From assembly GCA_007922305.1 (NCBI GenBank), contig ML677348.1:16879442-16943441 (forward strand): DNA of 64,000 bases, in the 5' to 3' direction. Of the stretch, positions 56,139 to 64,000 are shown piece after piece. Below the pieces are notes generated by a model. It was given only the letters and a program-made list of their open reading frames with translations, was not told the origin of the DNA and did no database searches. The DNA is from Dermatemys mawii (taxonomy: Eukaryota > Chordata > Testudines > Dermatemydidae). The first letter of the stretch is position 1. Each line of letters starts with the position of its first letter. The translations under genes were made by a program, and so were the position numbers.

Positions 56139-56815
56139 TTGTAACAGGGTAGTCGCCCACTCCAGCCTGGAAGGGGTTAAAACAGCCCTGGAGAGGGCTG
56201 TGGCTGGAGGAAAGCAGTGAGCAAAGGCTGATTGGGAAGATGGTCACAACTGGGGCCAGGCCCAATCAGGCCACAGCTGGCCCTTATAAAAGGGCTGTGA
56301 ACCAGGCACTCAAACACTCTCTCTCCAGGTTGGGAGGGAGCAAAGCCTGGCTGCCCGTGGCCCAGGACAGGGCACATGAGGTGGAATGGTGCTGGGGGGA
56401 ATAGGCAAGGGATCTGGGGAGCTCCAGCCTAGCAACTCCCGAGGCTGCAGGCATGAAGGGAGGCCTAAGGAGGATACTGGAGCTAGGCAAAGGCAGCAGG
56501 TCCAAAACCACCCTTACCTATGATGACTGTCTCTTACACTGCAGTCTGCCCCAGGGTGTGGGGGTTTGATGATGACTGGTAGTAGCCCTAGAGTGAGGCA
56601 AGATGGGGATTAGAGGGGTTCCCAGGGAGGGGAGACCCAAAGGCAGAGTGTGGAGGTATTGCCAGGGGGAAGCACCCCAGGAAAAAGGGCACTGGGGTCC
56701 AGAAGGGACATGGGGCCAGCGGAAAGCAAGACAGTGGCCTGCAGAAGGCGCTCCAAGCTGGAAAGAGCTGATTCCCAGATGACCAGCAGGAGGCGCCGCA
56801 GGGGTGACTCATCGC
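56139..56815 (+). mobile_element. LTR-like element
   Basis: Starts TGTAACAGGGTAGTCGCCCA, with a TATA-like TTATAAAAGGGC at 56284 followed by a leader rich in GGGAG/CCAG, then CTGCAGTCTGCCCCAGGGTG and GACCAGCAGGAGGCGCCGCA near the end. The size, TATA box position and TG start fit a long LTR. I recall similar blocks in turtle DNA, but the CA end and duplication are not clear here and no internal region is attached. The 60-120 codon frames across it are compositional. Confidence 0.5.
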
Positions 56816-56819
56816 ACTG

Positions 56820-57525
56820 CTCCAGGCTCATATCATTAACCTGACCTGAGCTTTACTCCTGAGAAATGCTGGAATTTCACTTCTCATTAATGAGCTGTTA
56901 CTTTCTCATTCACGTTGGCAGGCACTTGGATTACAGCCAACAAATTGATCTCTACAGTCAGAGCCTCTCCTGAGTGGTGGCTTCTCTAAGCCTTAATCTA
57001 AACATTGTCTTTATGTGTAAACCAGTGCTTTTTGAGTGTATCCTGCAGATTGACTCTGGTTTGAATACAGTAGTTCCAAAACTTTTTGGACAACTGTAGC
57101 AGACTAAAAAGTTGACAGCAGTAACCAGCACCTACTGCCTCCCCAGCACAGATAATGGCAGAGCAAGCTTCCTGAACCTCTTACCCATGTTCCTCAACTC
57201 ATCTCTATGGGTGTAAGTGTAGCTCAGTCTCAAGGCCCATTCCCTTTTTGACTCATCTGCTGAGATGATCAAAGGTGCCCGATTATTTCTTTGTAATGTG
57301 GACATTTGTCCACAAGGATCATGACTGGCTCATTTTGTGTAGGCCACTGAACAACTAACAGATTGCAATAACTTTCAGTCACTGCTGAGTTGGTGTCATG
57401 GAAGAGTAAGTCTCACTATGTTATTACCATTCCTGAGGGTATCCAATGGCCCCCAGGTTCCTACATGAGCAACCAACAGCAATGGGCAGAAAGGACTCAC
57501 GTGAAATGTCCCTTCCAAAAGACAA
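56820..57525. other. Noncoding DNA
   Basis: A single hAT-like end (CAGTAGTTCCAAAACTTTTT) at 57068 has no visible partner. Otherwise unique. Confidence 0.35.
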
Positions 57526-57528
57526 CAG

Positions 57529-57601
57529 GTGAAATCCTGACCCCACTGAAGTCAATGGCAAAACTCTCATTGACTTCAATGGGGCCAGGCTTTCACCCAG
57601 T
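57529..57601. repeat. Short palindromic MITE-like repeat
   Basis: GGTGAAATCCTGACCCCACT on the left, AATGGGGCCAGGCTTTCACC on the right, around a GAAGTCAATGG...CATTGACTTC centre. Close relative of 6612-6690. Confidence 0.8.
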
Positions 57602-57604
57602 TCC

Positions 57605-57950
57605 TCCAGCAATTCTGCACCTGCCTAAACCATCACTGCAAAGTCAGCACCGGGTGTTAGTTGTTATGTTGCCTTCAGTCTTCAAACTTGAACCCACAGC
57701 CTGCTGTCCCAGAAACAAAACTGTGCTGTTGATTGATGTATTAGCACTGTACTCTTGAGCAACATGTTCAAAGACCCACAGTGCTCTGTGTAAACAGTGC
57801 ATTGCTAATGGCAAAGATCAATTATTCACATGGCGTAACATAGCACAAGGTAGGATTAAAACATTAAAAACTATGTAGCTGTATCATGGGAAGCTGAATG
57901 GTTTTGTTTTAGGAATGTAAAAGTAGTGCTCATTTGAAAAGCACAGTACC
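57605..57950. other. Noncoding DNA
   Basis: No supported feature. Confidence 0.35.
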
Positions 57951-57964
57951 AGTTAGCTCATCAC

Positions 57965-58064
57965 TAGGGTGACTAGGTAAGTATGAAAAATCGGGTCAGG
58001 GGTTGGGGATAATAGGAGCCCATATAAGAAAAAGACCCCAAAATCGGGACATCTGGTCACCCTA
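57965..58064. mobile_element. 100-bp hAT MITE
   Basis: Perfect 8-bp duplication CTCATCAC at 57957-57964 and 58065-58072. Ends TAGGGTGACTAGG and CATCTGGTCACCCTA are inverted. The interior AAAATCGGGTC and CCAAAATCGGGACATC continue the symmetry. Confidence 0.92.
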
Positions 58065-58139
58065 CTCATCACTGTTTAAATCGCCTGTCTGCATTGCCCC
58101 AGCTCTGGTGCTTCCCACCAATGAAGGTCAGTGGATTTC

Positions 58140-58240
58140 TCAGCCATGAGGGCCACATTCATGAAGTGGATCTTCACCCACAAAAGTTTATGCTCCAAAA
58201 TATCTGTTAGTCTATAAGGTGCTACAAGACTCTTTGTTGA
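58140..58240. repeat. Single-arm copy of the foldback family
   Basis: CATGAAGTGGATCTTCACCC, ATATCTGTTAGTCTATAAGG, GTGCTACAAGACTCTTTGTT match one arm of 35772-35937. Confidence 0.75.
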
Positions 58241-58244
58241 TTCA

Positions 58245-59920
58245 TCTTACTGTAGTTCACAAAGGCAAGGGCCTGTTGACTGGATGCAGTGTCCACTGCA
58301 TCCTTTATGGAAAGTATTTGTATTGAAACAATCCAGCCCTGAAATTAGGCCCTTTTCCGTTCCCATGTAAGAGGACAGAGTATTTATTTCAGTGGATAAA
58401 GTTCATTCTGACAGGAATAGCACTGTTTGCAGTGCAGTTAGGATCAAAAAGAGCTTAGTAACCAGTTATTTAGGGACTCAGTCCTGCTTCCATTAGGTGA
58501 ATTGAAGCAGGTGTGTTAGGGAGAATTTGAATTCCAAGGGTGAATTTTATTATTTAACGGTGAAAACAGCTTTCCTTCAAAAAATGAGTTAATTTTTCTA
58601 AATAACTCATTCCTCAACCAAACCCCAATAATTTTCCAACAATTTCAGTTATCATATTTTCTCTCTGATCTTTCCAACCTCTGCCACTGTGACTTGCTTA
58701 ATGGTTGTAAGTTGTGCACAGCTATCTTACTGGCTAGAGGCAGAACAAAAACAAGTTACTGAACATTTCTGCCTCAATGATCTGATGCTATTAGCTAAGA
58801 TTCCACCAGAATTCCCCTGGAGAGACTAATTTGCCAGAGAACAGCCCTGTAATGTACAGTAGCAGATGCTGACAATACCAGAGGCATAACCTCTTATAGA
58901 CTGAGGTGCCATGACACCATTCTCCAGTACACCGAGAAGAATTCCTTAGTGAGAGAGAGAGAATGAAGTGCAATTCTAGGCAATGGCACATGGAGCTGAT
59001 TGTTTAATAGTCACTTGGCATAGCTCTAAAAAGTCAGTGCATGTTTTTTAAAAATGTCACTGCACATCTGTGTATCACAGCATTAGTTTTATACACACGC
59101 TCAGATATTGTCCCATTCACTGGAAACCCTGCTGGTAAATTACAACGTACAAGGCATGGAAACAGACAGTTCATCGTAAGTAGCACTATATTAATGTCTT
59201 TGAATAGGCTACAAGGTAATTTGATGCAGCAACCACAACAGCAATGACGGGAGTTGATTTTATAGCTATTATTAACCACTGGACTTATAGCAAGATAGTG
59301 CTGGAACCTTTCTCGTGTGATAAAGAGGAATAATAACCTGAGGGGAAAAGCTCTAACTGGTTAGTGAGCAATCAGCTTAAAACTGTGCCTAAGCATGAGA
59401 TGATCTGAAATACTTTACAGTGGCGCTAACAGCCAGAGAGGCAGTGAGCATGGTGGGAAATATCCTACTCACATTGAGATAATGGTCTATGAAAAGAGAT
59501 AGAAAAGGGAAGTCTCTGGCATATCTGTAAGAAATGCAAATTTGTGATTCAACAAATAGGGCACTGGATGTCACAAGTTCTTTGCAAAAATACAGCTGAT
59601 TTTTAGAAAGAGGAAAGCAAATATTCTAAACTGCACTGTTGTGGTAATACTCCCGCTTGCACCATGGTTGGATATTAATCCCAGAGTCATAGAGGACAAA
59701 TAACACGTTGACAGCTACTTGAAAACAGACAAGCCTGTAATGTCTTATGTTCAAAATTCTTTGTCTGGTCACTTATCTCCTGGCAATTGCAAATATTTTA
59801 CCCTTTCAACTATGCCGTCCTAATTATACCTTGCTTTTCAACTCAGATTTCCTTTTCATATCTCCTTACCCACTGAGATTATTTTACATAGCTAACAAAG
59901 ATCCTTAAACCCTCACTTCA
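58245..59920. other. Long mostly unique noncoding stretch
   Basis: No gene, repeat family or RNA gene recognised. Confidence 0.4.
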
Positions 59921-59924
59921 TTCC

Positions 59925-60180
59925 TGTGTGGCAAATATTATCATTATTTATTCTTTTGTATTGTAGTAGCACCTAGGAGCCCCAGTTGTGGACCATGATC
60001 CCATTGTACAGACACAGAATAAAAAGATTGTTTATTGTTAGATCCATTTTCCAGAAGACTAATCTGGGGCACAGAGAATTCAAATGACTTACATGGTAAG
60101 TTAGGGACAGAGCTAGGGAATAGAATCTAGAAGTCCTGATGCCTAGTTCTTCCTCTCAGCCACTAAACTACAGTGTCATT
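59925..60180 (-). repeat. CORE-like SINE, reversed
   Basis: TAGTAGCACCTAGGAGCCCC, GGACCATGATCCCATTGTAC and GGCACAGAGAATTCAAATGA, then GGAATAGAATCTAGAAGTCC read in reverse as the tail, CORE and B-box region of the SINE seen forward at 11715-11985. Confidence 0.75.
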
Positions 60181-60184
60181 CCCC

Positions 60185-60840
60185 CAAATCCCCCATTACG
60201 CTAGCATACACACTGCACCTCCAGCACTGCTATTAATTTCTGATCTTTTTTAAGAGAAACAAACACAAAACAAAAAAAACCCACCCCAAATCCCACCATA
60301 TTTTCCCTGTCCCAGTGACTCTCATTTAGAAATGAAGCCTTCCATCACACTGCACATTCTACTTTATCTTTTGTACAATTGTTTGTTATTTTAATTAATG
60401 TGTGTTTCACTTTTTCCCTCTGGAATGAGCAAGATAAGGATTTGTTATTGACTCACAAACTGGTCTGCACTGCAAAAAGTGTACTCTGTTACCAAACTCC
60501 ACCTGCTTGTACTATTGTAAAATGAATACAAAATATTTTAAAGTGGTTTATAACAATACATTCTTAATCTACATTAGTAGTGATAATGTGATCCCCAAAT
60601 TAATACCTGTTTGTAATATTATGTCATGTCTTTTGACTTTGTGGCATCTTTTAATGTTCATTTTCAGACAATGTATTTTTTACAGAGTATATGGATGGAT
60701 ATATAAACCAAAAGAGAGATTTTGAGATATTTTATAGATGTATGTATATCTAATATATTTTTCCTATAGAAATGAAACATGTATTAACCATGGTACAGCA
60801 CAATGTAGGATATGAGATATTTATAGCATTCTTTTGTTGA
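60185..60840. other. Unique AT-rich noncoding DNA
   Basis: A-rich/C-rich patch (AACACAAAACAAAAAAAACC) near 60263. No gene. Confidence 0.4.
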
Positions 60841-60842
60841 AT

Positions 60843-60960
60843 TAAGGCCTGATCCAACTCAGTTTAGGTCATTGGGAGTTCTGCCATTTGCTCCAATGGA
60901 AACTGGATGAGGTGCTTAAGATCTTATCCAAAGCACACTGAAGGCAATAGGAGTCTTAAT
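60843..60960. repeat. Palindromic MITE-like repeat
   Basis: GGCCTGATCCAACTCAGTTT with reversed CTGGATGAGGTGCTTAAGAT and repeated TTGGGAGTTCTGCC / AATAGGAGTCTTA words. Confidence 0.45.
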
Positions 60961-60964
60961 GCAC

Positions 60965-61395
60965 AACATAGTACTTATGACATGTGAACATGTCACTTGC
61001 CATTTACGAGCTACTGTACTTGCAATGGGCCCATCACATCTGAGTGGTTACATCTGGGATTCCTGATTGAGATTTTGTAACCAGAGTAAAAGTCTGGGAC
61101 TGAAGGGGATTGGAAGGACATTAAAATAGATTAGCCTACAATTCTGAGAGACTGTTGGCCATACACTTCAGACAATTTGTTTTTAAGCAAGAGCCATCCT
61201 GTATTGCTAAGTGTATTTCTTTAATGATTGGCTGGACCAAATTCTTCCCTGGCATGGATCCATCTACCCAGGACAATGAGCTGTTGTTTCACAACATTCT
61301 TAAGCATAATTAAACACTCAGATGGCTACACCATGTTACTAAAATGGTTTTGTTGGCCAGTGTGGATAGGGTCAAACTGAGCTCCATTACCTGTG
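60965..61395. other. Noncoding DNA
   Basis: No supported feature. Confidence 0.35.
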
Positions 61396-61399
61396 AAGC

Positions 61400-61545
61400 C
61401 TTAAGATCAGATTTTTAAAGGTATTGAGGCACCAAAGGATACAGATGGTGAGATTTTCAAAAATGCCTAAGCCCCAGATCCTCAAAGGTATTTAGGGATC
61501 TAACATCCATTGATTTCAATGGATCTAGGCCTAAAATACTCATGT
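61400..61545. repeat. Palindromic MITE-like repeat
   Basis: CAGATTTTTAAAGGTATTGA, AGATTTTCAAAAATGCCTAA, and a CATTGATTTCAATGGATCTA core. A related copy with GCCTTACTCCTATTGATTTC and GTTAGGTGCCTAAATACCTT lies at 63251-63330. Confidence 0.5.
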
Positions 61546-61639
61546 AGATGGCACATCTTTTAACTCCTAATTGGCTTCCTGCGTCCCACACTAGAATGAT
61601 CATTTCCCTTGTTATTTCTTGCTTTAAAATATGCAGTGT

Positions 61640-61872
61640 TGATGTAGCCATGTCGGTCCCAGGATATTAGAGAGATAAGGTAGGTGAGATAATATATCTT
61701 ATGGGACCAACCTTGTTGATGAGAGAGAAGCTTTTGAGCTACACAGAACTCTCCTTCAGGTTCTGGGAAAGGTACTGAGAGTGGCACTTTTCCCAGAACC
61801 CCAAGAGGAAAGCTGTGCCTCTCTCGCCTGCAAAAGCTGGTCCAATAAAAGATATTACCTCACCCATCTTGT
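61640..61872. repeat. Foldback of two Penelope-like element ends
   Basis: The left half (GGTCCCAGGATATTAGAGAG, GGTAGGTGAGATAATATATC, TTCAGGTTCTGGGAAAGG) matches the terminal sequence of the Penelope-like copy at 19998-20150. The right half (TTTTCCCAGAACCCC, TGGTCCAATAAAAGATATTA, CCTCACCCATCTTGT) is its decayed reverse complement. The centre is GGTTCTGGGAAA...TTTTCCCAGAACC. Confidence 0.7.
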
Positions 61873-61879
61873 GGCTTTA

Positions 61880-62755
61880 AAGTGTTAGATTGGATGTGTA
61901 AACTTGATGCTGGGGGTGTTCGTGACAGAGCTATATCCTCACTAGGTATCCCCAGTACCATGAAATGTCCTGAAAAGTTTTCTCTGAAAAAGGGTCTGAT
62001 CCTGCAGCCTTTACACTTCTAAAACTCCCTATTGATTTTAATGAGCGTGGGACTGGGCCCCTGTATTTGGGGTTAATGTACTAACCATCCCACCTACTCA
62101 AGTAGTTGTATCTTTAATTGTCTCCAACTCTTCTTTGTTCTCCCTGATCCATCATCATTTGAATAATAAAATAATAATAATGAAAATGCATACCACCTAC
62201 TAGAAATCATATCTTTTATATCCTCTCTGCTGAAAGGTAGCATTAAAATGTCATGGGCTTTTTGCACTTATATCTAATTTCACCATTGTGACTCTCAGAG
62301 GTTAAGTATGTGCGGGAGAGTTAACAATTATGTTGACACATAGATTGTCTGTCTGACATTCAATTTGATATTTACAATGGAGCATTTTCAGTTCTAGATG
62401 GATATGTAAATTGTAGTGGCAAGTGACTTCTGTGTAGTACCTAGAGAGGGAAAAAAGAAACAGTTGAGGATTAAGAATTGAAAGAACTCTTTATCTTTCT
62501 TTGATAGTCCAAGATTTTTAAAAAAATTTCTATGGATCTATGTCTTGGGGGGGGCCGGGTTTCGGAAGTAGCCTACATAATGTTTATTCAAATTTAACAA
62601 ATACATACAAACAACGTAATAGCTACGTTTTAGTCAATAGTAGGTCCCTGAATAATTAGCATGCCAGAATGGAGACTGGAGACTTACAGCAGATGACAAT
62701 TATTGTGAAACTATAACAATTACAGGTAGCTAATTGTGACAGTTACCTTAGAAGT
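61880..62755. other. Noncoding DNA
   Basis: No gene. A G8 run occurs near 62548. Confidence 0.35.
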
Positions 62756-62759
62756 GCAG

Positions 62760-62945
62760 GATTTGTTCCAGACAGCATAGTGCTTTGTCCAGTCCCGCTT
62801 TAAATGTCTACGGGATGGAGCTTCCACTGCTTCCCTCAGGAGACAATTCTCGAAGTCTAACAAAGGCTTAAGTGATCTTTTCCTCATCCATATAGCCCCA
62901 GAGTCATGTTCTTTCTCTCTGTTTGTTAGGATTTTGCAAGTATAA
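62760..62945 (-). mobile_element. Old CR1/L3-like fragment, reversed
   Basis: CAGTCCCGCTTTAAATGTCT, TGGAGCTTCCACTGCTTCCC, TCTAACAAAGGCTTAAGTGA. Confidence 0.6.
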
Positions 62946-63250
62946 CAGGCTCACTTCATGAAGCAGCTAGTGAATTGACCCCTGGATTGTGGTTTCCCAG
63001 GGAGAAAAATGAATCTGCACCTGAAGGCTGGAGTTTACTGAACTTGATTCTCCAAGGAAAACCCTCATGGTTGAGCCTTCCCTAAACCATCAAGTCTCTG
63101 TCTTATCAGCCCAACAAACTCTGTGATTCCTCCTTCTTACCTTTGATAAAGTTCATTGAGAGGCGAGGTGCTAGGATCTTCTGGATGGGAGATAGATAGC
63201 AAGGAACATGGAGAAAAAAGCGGTTCTCGGACAAGCACTGAGAGTGGGAT

Positions 63251-63330
63251 TCACAAAGATATGTAGGTGCCTTACTCCTATTGATTTCAATGTGAGTTAG
63301 GTGCCTAAATACCTTTGTAAATCCCACCCT
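63251..63330. repeat. Palindromic MITE-like repeat
   Basis: ATTCACAAAGATATGTAGGT with reversed ACCTTTGTAAATCCCACCC, around TATTGATTTCAATGTGAG. Confidence 0.7.
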
Positions 63331-63514
63331 GCGTTCTTAGTCAAGTGGGTTAAAACTTTTTGTGAGAAACGATCCCTTTATTTGACCATCACTAGTTCTC
63401 AGATGGATGAGCAATTACGTCTCAGGTTTGTCAAACTTTTGCTGACCTGGGTTGAGGGTCACCAAAACCATAATGAGTTAAGCTATACATATTTAGCTCC
63501 TTTATTGATTTTGG

Positions 63515-63650
63515 TACTCATAGAATTCAAGGCCAGATGGGACCACCAGGTCATCTAGTCTGACTCCTATACCTCACAAGCCACCAGCGCCACCCAGCAT
63601 CCACAGGCTAAACCCAACCACTGAAATTAGACCAAAGTATTACAGCTTTT
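63515..63650 (-). mobile_element. CR1 LINE 3' end, reversed
   Basis: CTCATAGAATTCAAGGCCAG, GGTCATCTAGTCTGACTCCT, CAACCACTGAAATTAGACCA. Confidence 0.8.
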
Positions 63651-63654
63651 GTTT

Positions 63655-64000
63655 TATCTTGTTGGTGTTCTTCTATTACGGAGGTGCCCTGAACCATAAA
63701 CAATGTTGTGGTCTCAGGACTCAATGTGGCACATAATCAAAATGGACTTTCCTAAAACATATGTTTCGTATGTTCATTCTTCTGTAATAAAACTTTCAGA
63801 ACACAAAAATAGGGGTTGATCCTTCAATCCTGACTCAAATCAATGGAAATTTTGCTTGAGTAGTGGCTGCAAGATTGAGCCCATAACAGCGACCCAACCC
63901 CGTTCCCCATACCTAAATAGGAAACTCACCAGGATAAATATTGTAACCATGTACACAAATGCCTGTTAAGTATGTTTTCCATAAATATCTAGTTTACATT
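63655..64000. other. Noncoding DNA to the window end
   Basis: No gene. A weak 'gaagtcaatgg'-type scrap (CTCAAATCAATGGAAATTTT) lies near 63835. Confidence 0.35.

Overview
This is vertebrate nuclear DNA, and the repeat content points to a turtle (Testudines). The evidence is: many CR1 LINE 3' ends with the CTAGATGA(C/T)C-type tail; a SINE with a tRNA-like head and CR1-like tail, the arrangement known from tortoise SINEs; Penelope-like sequence; several hAT MITE families with 8-bp target duplications; and many short palindromic repeats around a 'ttgacttcaatggg' core. A crocodilian is a weaker alternative. I recognise no exon of a host protein gene, no host RNA gene and no CRISPR or bacterial-type feature. 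The window reads as intergenic DNA or a large intron, and nearly all long ORFs are transposon remnants or chance frames in GC-rich repeats.

Layout. 1-2.8 kb: mostly unique AT-rich DNA with one tRNA-like SINE scrap. 2.8-9.1 kb: retroelement graveyard, with a decayed non-LTR reverse transcriptase fragment, a reversed CR1 3' end, a reversed Ty3/Gypsy gag-protease remnant (about 4.45-6.6 kb), and a second Ty3/Gypsy relic with both LTRs (7.13-9.1 kb) that keeps gag, integrase and chromodomain pieces but has lost protease, RT and RNase H. 9.1-19.9 kb: MITEs, a G-rich minisatellite, and a CR1 copy split by an 805-bp CpG-rich hAT MITE. 20.0-21.5 kb: a reversed Penelope-like element with RT and GIY-YIG endonuclease remnants. 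22.1-26.1 kb: another hAT-like element, then a three-level nest (SINE, then LTR, then hAT MITE). 27.3-28.7 kb: a 90-bp-arm inverted repeat of unknown family and a CR1 copy split by a tRNA/CR1 SINE. 29-43 kb: long unique stretches, an AC microsatellite, and a 166-bp foldback. 43.2-44.8 kb: CR1 split by a hAT MITE. 46.0-48.6 kb: the most notable object, an R2-type non-LTR retrotransposon. 48.6-64 kb: scattered CR1 ends, CORE-type SINEs, MITEs, an LTR-like block and unique DNA.

The R2-type element encodes an RT in three broken frames, in which both aspartates of the catalytic box are replaced by asparagine. Downstream is an uninterrupted 196-codon frame holding the zinc motif and a complete-looking PD-(D/E)XK restriction-like endonuclease. 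Its surroundings show no sign of 28S rDNA, the usual home of R2.

All assignments come from reading the sequence and recalling families. No database search was run, so family names are calls by motif and outer boundaries are approximate unless a target-site duplication is given.
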